Source: Planctomycetota bacterium
Lineage (GTDB): Bacteria; Planctomycetota; UBA1135; GCA-002686595
NCBI GenBank assembly: GCA_029259655.1
Contig: JAJDET010000128.1
Span: 1-49,885 of the forward strand
Reading direction: 5' to 3'
Length of the DNA stretch: 49,885 nt
Each line of letters begins with the position of its first letter. Position 1 is the stretch's first letter. This document shows, piece after piece, positions 1 through 9,111 of the stretch. The notes beneath the pieces are model-generated. The model worked only from the letters and a program-made list of their open reading frames with translations, was not told where the DNA came from and made no database searches. The translations under genes and the position numbers were made by a program.

Positions 1-942
1 GTCGAGCTCGCGGAAGCCCGCGGCGGCGCGGCCGGCGAGCTCCAGCGCATCGCGCCGAGCGTCCAGCCGGAGGTGGATCTCGGCCAGATCGAGGTCGCAG
101 AGCGGCTCACCCGACGGCTTGCCGTTCTCGGCGTAACTCGAGCGTGCCTCCTCCAGTCCTCGGACCGCTGCCTCGAAGCGGCCGCGGCGCGACTCTAGGT
201 ACGCCAGGCTGTAGTCGCAATCGGCGACGTGCACGGCCATCTCCGCCCGCTGGAGTCCCTCGCGCGCCGAACGCCAGACGCGCTCCGCCTCGTCGCAGCG
301 GTTTGCGTTCATCTCGACGACGCCCAGGTTGAAGTCCGTGAACGCGAGCATCGTCTCCTCGCCGAGCTCCCTGAACCGCTCACGCGCTCCCGAGTAGCAG
401 TCGCGGGCGCGCGGGTACTCGTCGAGGCGCGTGTAGAGGTTCCCGAGGTTCAGCTCGAGCTCTCCGAGCAGCCGTACCTCGCCGTGTTCGCGGAACACGC
501 GCCCGGCCAGGTCGGCGCAGCGCAGCGCGTCCTCGGTACGACCGGCCATCTGGTACACCTCGACCATGCTCCGGTGTACTCGCGCGGCCTCGACTTCCTC
601 TCCGCGACCGACGTAGAGCTCGACCGCCCGCTCGAAGTCGAGTACGGCCTCCGCGCTGCGTCCCGCAAAGTGCGTCGCGACGCCCCGGCCGCGCAGCGCG
701 AGCGCCTCGAGCTCCGGAGCAAAGCCCGCGGCGCGCACGAGGGCGTCGGCGACCACCGGCGCATCGCGCGGCGCGCTGCGAACGAGCGCGTCGACGCGCC
801 CCTTCAAGGCGAGGACGACTTCGCGTCGCGTCTCGCTCTCGGCGTCGGCCAGCCGCTTCCAGGCGGACTCGTCGTCGGGCGAGCTCGACAGGCGCTCCGC
901 GATCTCGGTCGCAGCTGTGTCCGGTGCCGGGTCCCGAGTCAC
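1..942 (-). CDS. TPR-repeat protein, C-terminus beyond window
   Basis: The frame is open from a GTG at 942 to the window edge, giving 314 residues with no stop. The GTG overlaps the TGA of the upstream zinc-finger gene (GTGA), so translation is probably coupled. After a soluble N-terminus (VTRDPAPDTAATEIAERL) the sequence is a run of helical pairs with TPR spacing, for example segments starting AVLDFERAVELY, GELELNLGNLY and LAFTDFNLGVVEM. No signal peptide is visible, so a cytoplasmic scaffold is likely. Proteins of this kind behind an ECF sigma factor often end in a CHAT peptidase-like domain, but that part is outside the window, so its presence is only a guess. It is the last visible gene of a sigma/zinc-finger/TPR operon; the right end of the window carries a similar cassette. 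Confidence 0.8.
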   Translation of the reverse strand, partial: MTRDPAPDTAATEIAERLSSSPDDESAWKRLADAESETRREVVLALKGRVDALVRSAPRDAPVVADALVRAAGFAPELEALALRGRGVATHFAGRSAEAVLDFERAVELYVGRGEEVEAARVHRSMVEVYQMAGRTEDALRCADLAGRVFREHGEVRLLGELELNLGNLYTRLDEYPRARDCYSGARERFRELGEETMLAFTDFNLGVVEMNANRCDEAERVWRSAREGLQRAEMAVHVADCDYSLAYLESRRGRFEAAVRGLEEARSSYAENGKPSGEPLCDLDLAEIHLRLDARRDALELAGRAAAGFRELD

Positions 943-1559
943 GTCGGCGATGTGAGGTCTAGCTCGGGAACGACGAGCCGGAGCTCCGTGCTCTCGACGA
1001 AGAGCGCGTACCGACCCGGCCTCACGTCCTCGAAACGAAAGTCCCCGTTGTTGCGCACGTCGGTCTCGCGCGCGGCGTTCTCGCCGACGAGGACACAGAC
1101 GGCGCCGGAGAGGTGCGGCCCTTCACCGTCGTCTGCGAGCACCTGCCCGACGAGCGAACCACCCTCGACAACGGCGAGGTCGACCTCGAACGAGTCCGCC
1201 GCGTAGAGGAGGTGACGGTCCACGGGGCCCCCCTCCTCGCTCCCGCGCAGGGCGGGTGCGAGGCCGAACGACGCCGTGTCGACGAGCTTCTTCGCAATGA
1301 GCTCGCGGACCCGAGCGAGCGGCCCCGGCGCCGCGGGCGCGGCGCTCCGGGGGATGGCCTTCGCGGCCTGCACGAGGTGCTCCGGTACATCCGGAAGCGG
1401 ACCCTCCGAGAGACCGGCGAGCAGGCGATCGAGGAGCTCGATACGACCGGTGCAGGGCGCGCAGCCCCCTATGTGTTCCGCGTGTCCGGCGTGTTCGGCC
1501 GTGTCCGGTGCGAGGCCCATCCGGTGGCGGAGGAGCTCTTCGTGGGTGAGACAGCGCAT
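939..1559 (-). CDS. Zinc-finger (zf-HC2) putative anti-sigma factor with C-terminal beta-sandwich
   Basis: A 206-residue protein. The ATG at 1559 is chosen because the zinc-finger region begins there (MRCLTHEELLRHR). The N-terminus holds the H-x3-C-x2-C motif HIGGCAPC typical of ZAS/zf-HC2 anti-sigma domains. The C-terminal third (GGSLVGQVLADDGEG to ELRLVVPELDL) has the rhythm of a carboxypeptidase-regulatory-like beta-sandwich, including a GDFRFEDVRPGRYAL turn. No transmembrane segment is apparent, so it would be soluble, unlike classical membrane anti-sigma factors. It lies 74 bases after the ECF sigma gene and overlaps the following TPR gene by four bases. The inferred role is to bind the sigma factor and pass on a signal from the TPR protein; this is not shown by sequence. 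Confidence 0.75.
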   Translation of the reverse strand: MRCLTHEELLRHRMGLAPDTAEHAGHAEHIGGCAPCTGRIELLDRLLAGLSEGPLPDVPEHLVQAAKAIPRSAAPAAPGPLARVRELIAKKLVDTASFGLAPALRGSEEGGPVDRHLLYAADSFEVDLAVVEGGSLVGQVLADDGEGPHLSGAVCVLVGENAARETDVRNNGDFRFEDVRPGRYALFVESTELRLVVPELDLTSPT

Positions 1560-1633
1560 GGGGTGAGGCGGGAGGCACGTGAGAGGTGCAGGTCGCGGGC
1601 ACCGGTGATTCCGGGAATCGGGTTTTCTCGCGC

Positions 1634-2209
1634 TCAGTCGACGCCGAGGCCCCTCCGCTCGAGGATGCGGGCCAGCTCGGCCAGGCAGCGGACCCGGCCC
1701 GGACCGACGCTGCCCTCGGCGACGCCGAGCTCCCCGGCGATCGCCGCGTAGGACAGCGGGCGGCGGTCGAAGAACAGGAGCAGGAGGAGGTCGCGGCAGC
1801 GTCCGGGCATCTCCTCGATGGAGTCGTGGATCAGCTGGCGACTCTCGGCCGCGAGGAGTCCCTCGACGGCACCTCCCCTGAGCTCCTCCTCCCCGGACGG
1901 TACGACCGCGCCGTCGCGCTTGCGCCGCTCGAGCGCGCGCCAGGCGTGGCGCCGCGCGGTCGTCGCGATCCACTTGGGGAGCGCGCCGGGCCGCTCGATC
2001 CGGTGGAGGTCGCGGTAGAGCGCGAGCCAGGTCGTCTGGAAGACTTCCTCGCAGTCGTCCTCGCCGAGACCGAGCTCACGCGGGATGGCGAGGACCAGGC
2101 GTCCGTACTGCTCGACGAGCCGCTCCCACGCCTCGGGGTTCCCGCTGAGCACTCCACGGCAGAGCTCGCGTGCGATCTCGGCCGGGCTCTCCTCGGTTCG
2201 CTCGCTCAC
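1634..2209 (-). CDS. ECF-type RNA polymerase sigma factor
   Basis: A 191-residue sigma-70 family protein starting at a GTG at 2209 that overlaps the stop of yciB (GTGA). The region-2 core runs from [16 protein letters not shown] through [14 protein letters not shown] to [19 protein letters not shown]. Region 4 is the helix-turn-helix around [20 protein letters not shown]. Length and two-domain layout are those of ECF factors. A frame extending upstream of 2209 exists, but it runs through yciB and resembles no sigma domain. Its partner is presumably the zinc-finger protein encoded just downstream. The target promoters are unknown. Confidence 0.88.
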   Translation of the reverse strand: MSERTEESPAEIARELCRGVLSGNPEAWERLVEQYGRLVLAIPRELGLGEDDCEEVFQTTWLALYRDLHRIERPGALPKWIATTARRHAWRALERRKRDGAVVPSGEEELRGGAVEGLLAAESRQLIHDSIEEMPGRCRDLLLLLFFDRRPLSYAAIAGELGVAEGSVGPGRVRCLAELARILERRGLGVD

Positions 2210-2853
2210 GGATCCACGGTACCACGCTCCGCTCGGTCCCGCTCGGCGGGGTCGGCCGCCGACAACGCGCCCTGCGGCCCGACCTGGAAGCGGTTGAGCA
2301 GCGGGAGCTGGAGCAGGCTGAACACGACGGTGAGCGGCATGATCCCGAACACCTTGAAGCTGACCCACGTGTCCGTCGTGAAGTTGCGCCAGACGATCTC
2401 GTTCAAGATCGCGAGTGCCAGGAAGAAACAGGCCCAGCGCACTGTCAGGATGCGCCACCCCTCTTCCTCCAGCACGAAAGCCGTACCGAAGACAGGCTTG
2501 AGCAGCGAGCGGCCGAACAGGAGCCCCCCCAGGAGAATGGATCCGAACAGAGTGTTCACGATCGTCGGCTTGAGCTTGATGAAGAGCTCGTCGTCGAGCC
2601 AGATCGTCAGCCCGCCGAAGACGAACACGAAGACCGCCGTCACGAGCGGCATCACGGGCCAGCGGCGCTCGAGCAGGCGCGAGCCCGCGAGCGCGACGAC
2701 GATGGCGATCATGAAGGCCTTCGTCGCGTCGAAGATGCCCGCCCTCGCGTTCGTCACGAAGAACACGACCAGGGGCCCGGCTTCGAGGACCAGCCGGAGG
2801 AGCGGCGGCGCCGAGGGCGGGGACTCGGGCGACTGTTTCGGCGCTTGCTCCAT
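2206..2853 (-). CDS. yciB: YciB/IspZ family inner-membrane protein
   Basis: A 215-residue, multi-spanning membrane protein. Family hallmarks are [18 protein letters not shown] near the N-terminus, the [20 protein letters not shown] segment in the middle, and the pair [20 protein letters not shown] late in the protein. YciB (intracellular septation protein A) has been linked to cell-envelope integrity and division in enterobacteria. This copy has a short proline-rich N-terminal extension and a charged C-terminal tail. It is first in the minus-strand group and its stop overlaps the start of the ECF sigma gene, so the two are probably co-translated; the reason for that pairing is unknown. Confidence 0.88.
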   Translation of the reverse strand: MEQAPKQSPESPPSAPPLLRLVLEAGPLVVFFVTNARAGIFDATKAFMIAIVVALAGSRLLERRWPVMPLVTAVFVFVFGGLTIWLDDELFIKLKPTIVNTLFGSILLGGLLFGRSLLKPVFGTAFVLEEEGWRILTVRWACFFLALAILNEIVWRNFTTDTWVSFKVFGIMPLTVVFSLLQLPLLNRFQVGPQGALSAADPAERDRAERGTVDP

Positions 2854-2887
2854 CGCACTACCTTAATGACCCCCGATCGGGCATGCC

Positions 2888-4126
2888 ATGAACCCCTACG
2901 CCGTCTTCGTCCTGATCGCGCTTCTCGCGCAATGGACACTCGAGCTCCTGGCCGACGTCCTCAACATGCGTGCGCTCTCGCCCGAGCTGCCCGACGAGTT
3001 CGAGGGCGTCTACGACGCCGACACCTATCGCCGAAGCCAGGAGTACACCCGGGCCCGGACGCGCTTCCAGTTGGTGCCGAGGACGCTGGACCTCGTCCTC
3101 CTGCTCGTCTTCTGGTTCGCGGGCGGGTTCGCATGGGTCGACGCGCGCGTGAACGCGCTCGTCGAGGCTCCGATCCCGGCCGGCCTCCTGTTCATCGGAG
3201 CGCTGCTGCTCGCGCGCACGGTCCTGCACCTCCCCTTCCGCTGGTACGCAACGTTCTCGATCGAGGAGCGCTTCGGGTTCAACCGGACGACGCGGGCCAC
3301 GTTCGTCGGCGACCTGTTCAAGGGGCTGGCGCTGGGAGCCCTGCTCGGTGCGCCTCTGCTCGCGCTCGTGCTCTACTTCTTCGAGAGCACGGGAGAGCTC
3401 GCCTGGCTGTGGGCCTGGGGCGCGACCACGGTGTTCGCGCTCGCGGTGACGTTCATCGCGCCGACCTGGATCTTCCCGCTGTTCAACCGGTTCCAGCCGC
3501 TCGAGGAGGGCGAGCTCAAGCGCGAGATCCTCGGCTACGCCGGCCGCGTCGACTTCCCGCTCGACGACCTGTTCGTGGTGGACGGGTCGCGGCGTTCGAC
3601 GAAGGCCAACGCGTTCTTCACGGGCTTCGGTCGCAACAAGCGCGTCGCGCTCTTCGACACGCTGATCGAGAAGCACGACGTTCGGGAGCTGGTCGCGGTC
3701 GTCGCCCACGAGATCGGGCACTTCCGGCGCCGCCACGTCCTGAAGGGCGTGATCGTCTCGATCGCGCACACGGGCCTCCTGTTCTTCCTCCTCGCCTTCT
3801 TCCTGCGACAGGACGGACTCTTCGCGGCCTTCGGCATCGAGGAGCGCTCGGTCCACGCCGGACTCGTGTTCTTCGGACTCCTCTACACGCCGATCGAGCT
3901 GGTGCTCGGCCTCTTCATGCAGGCGCTCTCGCGCCGCCACGAGTTCGAGGCCGACAGGTTCGCGGCCGAGACGACCGGCGAGCCCGAGGACCTGGTGGCC
4001 GCGCTCAAGCGGCTCTCCGTCGACAGCCTCTCGAACCTGACGCCGCATCCGTTCTACGTGGCGTTGAACTACTCGCACCCACCTGTGCTGGAGAGGATCT
4101 CCGCGCTGCGGGGCGCAGCGGGTTGA
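2888..4126 (+). CDS. M48 family zinc metalloprotease, Ste24/CAAX prenyl protease 1-like
   Basis: A 412-residue polytopic membrane protease, the normal length for bacterial Ste24 homologues. The zinc-binding motif HEIGH is at residues 274-278, and the third ligand is expected in EFEAD (residues 352-356). The N-terminal segments, the FNRTT and PLFNRFQPL stretches and the NAFFTGFG loop before the active site are all family-typical. In eukaryotes Ste24 trims prenylated proteins. Bacterial homologues act as membrane-embedded endopeptidases in quality control, which is the likelier role here. The gene diverges from yciB with about 34 bases between them and is followed by proC after 57 bases. Confidence 0.9.
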   Translation: MNPYAVFVLIALLAQWTLELLADVLNMRALSPELPDEFEGVYDADTYRRSQEYTRARTRFQLVPRTLDLVLLLVFWFAGGFAWVDARVNALVEAPIPAGLLFIGALLLARTVLHLPFRWYATFSIEERFGFNRTTRATFVGDLFKGLALGALLGAPLLALVLYFFESTGELAWLWAWGATTVFALAVTFIAPTWIFPLFNRFQPLEEGELKREILGYAGRVDFPLDDLFVVDGSRRSTKANAFFTGFGRNKRVALFDTLIEKHDVRELVAVVAHEIGHFRRRHVLKGVIVSIAHTGLLFFLLAFFLRQDGLFAAFGIEERSVHAGLVFFGLLYTPIELVLGLFMQALSRRHEFEADRFAAETTGEPEDLVAALKRLSVDSLSNLTPHPFYVALNYSHPPVLERISALRGAAG

Positions 4127-4183
4127 GCGCTCGCTCCCGCCCGGCGGGAGGAGTAGAGTGCGCGCGAACGCGAGGAGGACTTC

Positions 4184-4996
4184 ATGCTCACGAGCCGACG
4201 AGTGGCCATCCTCGGGATGGGAACCATGGGGAGCGCCCTGGCGCACGGTCTGGGCGCGTCGCAGGCGCGCCCGAAGTCGATGGTCGGGACGGTTCGGCAC
4301 GGGGAGCGGCTCGAAGAGCTCGCCGCGCAGTTCGACTTCGACGTCTCGACCGACAACCCCGGCGCCGCGCGTGACGCCGACATCGTCCTCGTCTGCACGA
4401 AGCCCCATCGCGTGGCGCCCGTGATGGTCGAGCTCGCACAGAGCGGTGCGCTGGACGGCGACCCGCTCGTGGTCTCGATCGCAGCCGGGCTCGCGACGAA
4501 GAAGATCGAGGAGGCGGCGGGCCGGCCGATCCGGCTCGTCCGCGCCATGCCGAACACGCCGGCTCTGATCCGGGAAGGCATGACGGTCGTCTCGCCGGGC
4601 AGCCGCGCGACCGACGAGGACCTGGACGTGGCGGAGGAGCTCTTCCGTCCGCTCGGCCGCGTTCTGCGCCTGGACGAGGAGCACATGGACACGGTCACGG
4701 GGCTCGCCGCCTCGGGTCCGGCCTTCGTCTACGTGATGATCGAGGCGCTCTCCGAAGGCGGCGTGATGATGGGCTTGCCGCGGAAGATCGCGGTCGAGCT
4801 CGCCGCGCAGATGATGCAGGGCGCCGCGCGCATGGTGCTCGAGACGGGCGAACACCCGGCGTCCTTGAAGGACCAGGTGACGACGCCGGCGGGCTGCACG
4901 ATCTCGGCCCTGCTCTCGCTCGAGGATGGGCGGATCCGGTCGGTGCTGGCCCGCGGCGTGCAAGAGGCGGCACGGGCGGCGGCGGCGCTCGGCTAG
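4184..4996 (+). CDS. proC: Pyrroline-5-carboxylate reductase
   Basis: A 270-residue protein of standard length that reduces 1-pyrroline-5-carboxylate to proline with NAD(P)H, the last step of proline synthesis. The Rossmann dinucleotide site G-x-G-x-x-G is at residues 11-16 (GMGTMG). The RAMPNTPALIREGMTV segment is the family signature region, and the C-terminal half has the SGPAFVYVMIEAL helix and the DQVTTPAGCT motif. The start is supported by a purine-rich ribosome-binding site (GAGGAG) ending about ten bases upstream. It is on the same strand as the M48 gene and may be cotranscribed. Confidence 0.95.
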   Translation: MLTSRRVAILGMGTMGSALAHGLGASQARPKSMVGTVRHGERLEELAAQFDFDVSTDNPGAARDADIVLVCTKPHRVAPVMVELAQSGALDGDPLVVSIAAGLATKKIEEAAGRPIRLVRAMPNTPALIREGMTVVSPGSRATDEDLDVAEELFRPLGRVLRLDEEHMDTVTGLAASGPAFVYVMIEALSEGGVMMGLPRKIAVELAAQMMQGAARMVLETGEHPASLKDQVTTPAGCTISALLSLEDGRIRSVLARGVQEAARAAAALG

Positions 4997-5080
4997 ACCG
5001 CAGGCGCAGGGCGATCCCCCCACCCCGGGGGGATGGACGCGCGGGCATGTGCGTGGTTTCCGTCCGGCGCCTGCTCCGCG

Positions 5081-5086
5081 CATAAT
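5081..5086 (+). promoter_or_regulatory. Possible -10 element before the amidohydrolase gene
   Basis: The AT-rich hexamer CATAAT stands out in very GC-rich surroundings ten bases before the ATG at 5096, which would give a very short or leaderless transcript. A similar CATAAT lies at 31932-31937 upstream of the SirB1-like gene. No convincing -35 was found for either, so this is only a suggestion. Confidence 0.25.
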
Positions 5087-5095
5087 GCCGCAACC

Positions 5096-6820
5096 ATGGA
5101 GCCCACGTTGCACCGGTTGAGAGTCCTCTTCGTCCTCGCCCTCGCTCTCTGCGCGGGCGCATGCGGAGTGTTGAAGGTCGTCGACGGCGATACGGGGCCT
5201 TATCTCCTCGTCGACCTCGTTCTCACGAACGGCAAGATCGTCACGATGGACGACGATCGACCCGAGGTCGAGGCACTCGCCGCATACGACGGACGCATCC
5301 TCACCGTGGGCTCGACCGAGGAGATCGCCGCACTCGTCGGACCCGACACGCGCGTCATCGACCTCGACGGCGCGCTCGCCATCCCCGGCTTCATCGAAGG
5401 ACACGGTCACTTCCTCGGCATCGGCGACTCCGGACTGCAGCTCGACCTGATGCACGCGGCGAACTGGACCGAGATCCTGGCGATGGTCGGGACGGCGGTG
5501 TTCGAGGCCGAACCGGGCGAGCTGATCCGCGGACGCGGCTGGCACCAGTCGAAGTGGGATCGACCGCCCGTTCCCGCCCACCTCGACCTGCCGGTGCACG
5601 TGGGGCTCTCGGCGGTCGCGCCCGGGAACCCCGTCGTCCTACGGCACGCGAGCGGGCACGCGAGCTTCGCGAACGCGCGTGCGATGGAGCTCGCGGGCAT
5701 CGACCGCGACACGCCCGATCCCCCGGGGGGCGAGATCGTGCGCGACGACGACGGCGAGGCGATCGGCGTCTTCCGCGAGACGGCCCAGGGCCTCCTCGCG
5801 CCGGTCTACGCGAACGCGACGCCGCCCTCGACGCGCCGCATGGCCGAGCTCGCCCGGGACGAGTGCCTGCGGAAGGGCATCACGAGCTTCCAGGACGCGG
5901 GCTCGTCCTTCGAGGACGTCGAGCTCTTCCGCGAGATGGCCGAGGCCGGCGAGCTCGGGCTGCGGCTGTGGGTCATGCTGCGCCAGCCGAACGAGCGCCT
6001 GGCGAGCGAGCTTCCGGCTCGGCCGCTGGTCGGCCTGGGCGATCGGCACCTGACCGTCGGCGGCATCAAGGTCTCGGTGGACGGCGCGCTCGGCGCCCAC
6101 GGCGCCTGGCTGCTCGGCCCCTACGCCGACCTTCCGACGAGCCACGGCCTGAACACCGTTCCGATCGACTCGCTCGAGCGCACGGCCGAGATCGCGCTCG
6201 AGCACGGGATGCAGCTCTGCGTCCACGCCATCGGCGACCGCGCGAACCGCGAGGTCCTCGACGTCTACGAGGCCGCGTTCGACGGACGGGACGGCAAGGA
6301 CCTGCGCTGGCGCATCGAGCACGCGCAACACCTCTCCCCCGCCGACGTCCCGCGCTTCGCCGGGCTCGGCGTGATCGCCTCCATGCAGGGCGTCCACTGC
6401 ACGTCCGATGCGGCCTTCGTCGTCGACCGGCTCGGCGAGGAGCGCGCCCGCGAGGGTGCGTACGTCTGGCAGTCGCTCCTGCGCTCCGGCGCGGTCGTCA
6501 CGAACGGCACCGACGCCCCGGTGGAAGACGTCGACCCGATCGCGAGCTTCTACTCGACCGTCTCGCGCATGACGGCGAGCGGCGAGCGGTTCTTCCCCGC
6601 CGAGCGGATGACGCGTCACCAGGCGCTGCGCTCGTACACGATCGACTGCGCCTTCGCCGCGTTCGAGGAGCACGAGAAGGGATCGCTGGAGCCCGGCAAG
6701 CTGGCCGACATCACCGTGCTGTCACGCGACATCCTGTCGATCCCCGAGGAGGAGATCCCGGGGACGGAGGTGCTCTACACGATCGTCGGCGGCGAAGTGC
6801 TCCACGCCGCCGGGCGCTGA
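5096..6820 (+). CDS. Amidohydrolase family 3 (YtcJ-like), predicted lipoprotein
   Basis: A 574-residue amidohydrolase. The ATG at 5096 is preferred because it begins a clean export signal (MEPTLHRLRVLFVLALALCAGAC) with a cysteine that could be lipidated; the lipobox is not canonical. The metal-dependent hydrolase core has the HxH motif in GHGHF (His103, His105), HAIGDR (His377), IEHAQH (around 408-412) and the late Asp in GTDAPVED. The YtcJ-like group contains N-acyl and formamide-type hydrolases of diverse or unknown substrate, so no substrate can be named. It would act at or beyond the cytoplasmic membrane, while most relatives are cytosolic. A hairpin follows the stop. Confidence 0.85.
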   Translation: MEPTLHRLRVLFVLALALCAGACGVLKVVDGDTGPYLLVDLVLTNGKIVTMDDDRPEVEALAAYDGRILTVGSTEEIAALVGPDTRVIDLDGALAIPGFIEGHGHFLGIGDSGLQLDLMHAANWTEILAMVGTAVFEAEPGELIRGRGWHQSKWDRPPVPAHLDLPVHVGLSAVAPGNPVVLRHASGHASFANARAMELAGIDRDTPDPPGGEIVRDDDGEAIGVFRETAQGLLAPVYANATPPSTRRMAELARDECLRKGITSFQDAGSSFEDVELFREMAEAGELGLRLWVMLRQPNERLASELPARPLVGLGDRHLTVGGIKVSVDGALGAHGAWLLGPYADLPTSHGLNTVPIDSLERTAEIALEHGMQLCVHAIGDRANREVLDVYEAAFDGRDGKDLRWRIEHAQHLSPADVPRFAGLGVIASMQGVHCTSDAAFVVDRLGEERAREGAYVWQSLLRSGAVVTNGTDAPVEDVDPIASFYSTVSRMTASGERFFPAERMTRHQALRSYTIDCAFAAFEEHEKGSLEPGKLADITVLSRDILSIPEEEIPGTEVLYTIVGGEVLHAAGR

Positions 6821-6835
6821 TCGCAGGCGCTCGCG

Positions 6836-6865
6836 TTTCCGGGTGACACACCGGATTCCCGGAAA
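6836..6865 (+). terminator. Terminator-like inverted repeat after the amidohydrolase gene
   Basis: Perfect 8-base arms TTTCCGGG (6836-6843) and CCCGGAAA (6858-6865) are separated by 14 bases, beginning 15 bases after the stop. No U-rich tract follows, so it may be a stem-loop that ends or stabilises the transcript rather than a classical intrinsic terminator. Confidence 0.45.
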
Positions 6866-6922
6866 GCGAGAAGGGTCCACGCGGGCGGAGGCACGAACCC
6901 TCCAGTGGCCTCCGCGGTTCAC

Positions 6923-8392
6923 ATGGAAGGGGGGCGTCGGGTAGCCTGTTGCGCCGCACGCGCTCAGGCACCCCCGCCCTTGGACCTCGAGAAGCTCCAG
7001 ATCGACAGGTCGACCCCCACTCGCAGGCGGCGGCGGAGAGGTCCGTCGTGGCTCGGTCCGCTCGTGCTCATCGGGCTCGTCCTCGGCGCGCTGTGGGTCT
7101 TCCGCGCACCGATCCTCGCGAAGGTGGACGAGCTCCGACTGCCGCGCGTGCGCGTCGCCCGGGTCGTGAAGAGCCATCCGGCTGCGGTCGGGGCCGTGCG
7201 TGGGACGGCGGCGAACGGCTACATCGTCGCGCGCCGCCGCGCGGCGCTGTCGGCGGACACGCCCGGCCGGATCGTCGAGATGCTCGTCGAGGAAGGCTCG
7301 GTCGTGAAGGAGGGCGACGTGGTCGCCCGCATCTACTCCGACGAGTACGCGGCCTCGCTGCGGCGCGCGGAGGCCGACGTCCTGGCGGCTCGCGCGGCGG
7401 TCGCGTCGGCGGAGGCCGAGATCGAGTCGGCCGAGAGCGAGATCGTGCGCCTGGCGTCGGCGGAGGTCGCGGCCGCGAAGGGCGTGACCGTGGACGAGGC
7501 CGGCCTCGAGCTGGCCGAGCTCAACCACCGCCGCACGAAGCAACTCGTCGAGGAGCGGATCAGCTCGACGATGGATCTGGACGACGCGCGGACTTCGCTC
7601 GACCAGGCGCGCGCCAGGCTCGAGTCGGCCACCGCGGACCACGAGAGCGCGAAGGCCGCGAGCGTCACCGGCAAGGCGAGCGTCAGGGCCGCGGAAGCCC
7701 GGCTCGCCGAGGCGCAGGCGCGCCTGGCCGTCTCCGAGGCCTCGCGCGACGAGGCCCGAGCGGTGCTGGAGAAGACGGAGGTGCGCGCGCCCTTCGACGG
7801 GATCGTGGTGCTCAAGGACGCCGAGGTCGGCGAGGTCGTTTCGCCCAACAGCCAGGGAGGTTCGAGCGCGCGCGGCTCGATCTGCACCATGGTCGACTTC
7901 GCGTCCCTCGAGGTGCAGGCGGACGTCCCGGAGACGAACCTCTCCGCCGTGCGCATCGGAGCGCCGGTGAGCGTCTACCTGGACGCCTTCCCGGAACGCC
8001 CGTACCCGGCCCGCGTCTCGCGCATCTGGCCCACCGCGGATCGGCAGAAGGCGACGATCGAGGTGCGCGTCGTCTTCGAGGAACCCGACGAACGCCTGCG
8101 CCCGGAGATGGGCGTGCGCGTCGTCTTCTCCCCCGAGGAGGGCGTGGCTCCGAGCGTGCCGCTCGAGGAGGCGATGATCCTGATCCCGGAGGAGGCCGTC
8201 CTGCGAATCGACGGACGCACGGGTGTCTTCGTCGTGGAGCGAGACGTGGTCTCGTTCCGCGAGATCGAGGCCGGCGAGGAACGAAGCGGCCGTGTCGCGG
8301 TGGAGACGGGGCTGGTCGAGGGCGAGCGTATCGTCCTCTCCCCGCCGGCGGCGCTCGTCGACGGTAGTCGCGTGAGAATCGAGGAGCAGTGA
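6923..8392 (+). CDS. HlyD/MacA-type periplasmic adaptor of an ABC export system
   Basis: About 489 residues from the ATG at 6923. A GTG at 6905 and a TTG at 6980 are alternatives, and none has a good ribosome-binding site. A positively charged stretch (TRRRRRRG) precedes one transmembrane anchor ([18 protein letters not shown]). Then come the split biotinyl-lipoyl domain ([21 protein letters not shown]), a long alanine- and glutamate-rich coiled coil of roughly 150 residues, the second lipoyl half ([20 protein letters not shown]), and beta-barrel and membrane-proximal domains. It would bridge the inner-membrane permeases to an outer-membrane channel. The ATPase gene overlaps its stop (TGATG). 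No TolC gene follows in this operon; the nearest is the fusion gene at 12189-14588 on the other strand. Confidence 0.88.
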   Translation: MEGGRRVACCAARAQAPPPLDLEKLQIDRSTPTRRRRRRGPSWLGPLVLIGLVLGALWVFRAPILAKVDELRLPRVRVARVVKSHPAAVGAVRGTAANGYIVARRRAALSADTPGRIVEMLVEEGSVVKEGDVVARIYSDEYAASLRRAEADVLAARAAVASAEAEIESAESEIVRLASAEVAAAKGVTVDEAGLELAELNHRRTKQLVEERISSTMDLDDARTSLDQARARLESATADHESAKAASVTGKASVRAAEARLAEAQARLAVSEASRDEARAVLEKTEVRAPFDGIVVLKDAEVGEVVSPNSQGGSSARGSICTMVDFASLEVQADVPETNLSAVRIGAPVSVYLDAFPERPYPARVSRIWPTADRQKATIEVRVVFEEPDERLRPEMGVRVVFSPEEGVAPSVPLEEAMILIPEEAVLRIDGRTGVFVVERDVVSFREIEAGEERSGRVAVETGLVEGERIVLSPPAALVDGSRVRIEEQ

Positions 8393-9108
8393 TGGCGGAG
8401 AACCTGATCGAAGTACGGGGTGTCACGCGGGTCTATCGGCGCGGCGGCGAAGAGCTCGTCGTGCTCGACGGCCTCGACCTCCAGATGGAGCGCGGGAGCT
8501 TCTACGCCCTGATGGGACCGTCGGGTTCGGGCAAGACGACGCTGCTCAACATGATCGGAGGGCTCGACCGTCCCGACGCGGGCGACCTCCTCGTCGCGGG
8601 CGAGCTCCTGAACGTCCTCTCGAACGCCGAGCTCGCGCGCTGGCGCGCCGACAACGTCGGCTTCGTGTTCCAGGGCTTCAACCTGATCCCGGTCCTGTCG
8701 GCCGTCCAGAACGTCGAGCTCCCGCTCCTGCTCGCGCCGCTCTCGCGGAAGGAGCGCCGCGAGCGCGCCGAGTACGCGCTCGAGCTGGTCGGCCTCGCGG
8801 ACCGCGGCGATCACCGCCCCAAGCAGCTCTCCGGCGGCCAGGAGCAGCGGGTTGCGATCGCACGCGCCTTCGTGACCGACCCGACCCTCATCCTGGCCGA
8901 CGAGCCTACCGGGGACCTCGACCGCGCCTCCACGGAGCAGGTGCTCGAGCTCCTGGCCGAGCTCAACGAGAAGCTCGACAAGACGATCCTGATGGTCACG
9001 CACGACCCGCACGCGGCGGAGTCCGCGGGGTACATCGTGCACCTCGAAAAGGGCAAGCTCGGGAGCATCGAGCGCAACACGCCCGCCCCCGTCGGCGCGG
9101 AGGAGTGA
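8392..9108 (+). CDS. ABC transporter ATP-binding protein, MacB/LolD type
   Basis: A 238-residue nucleotide-binding subunit with Walker A GPSGSGKT (residues 42-49), the signature [14 protein letters not shown] starting at residue 146, Walker [13 protein letters not shown] and the switch histidine in MVTHD. The GD motif after DEPT and the short length place it in the LolD/MacB/FtsE group, which powers mechanotransmission-type exporters rather than importers. The ATG overlaps the adaptor stop by one base, and the first permease begins three bases after this stop, so the four genes form one tight operon. Confidence 0.93.
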   Translation: MAENLIEVRGVTRVYRRGGEELVVLDGLDLQMERGSFYALMGPSGSGKTTLLNMIGGLDRPDAGDLLVAGELLNVLSNAELARWRADNVGFVFQGFNLIPVLSAVQNVELPLLLAPLSRKERRERAEYALELVGLADRGDHRPKQLSGGQEQRVAIARAFVTDPTLILADEPTGDLDRASTEQVLELLAELNEKLDKTILMVTHDPHAAESAGYIVHLEKGKLGSIERNTPAPVGAEE

Positions 9109-9111
9109 CCG

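Noticed and set aside
2858..5599. Very long open frame antisense to the M48, proC and amidohydrolase genes
   Set aside because: GC-rich codon usage opens the antisense frame. The predicted protein is low-complexity and charged, while the plus-strand genes are clear family members.
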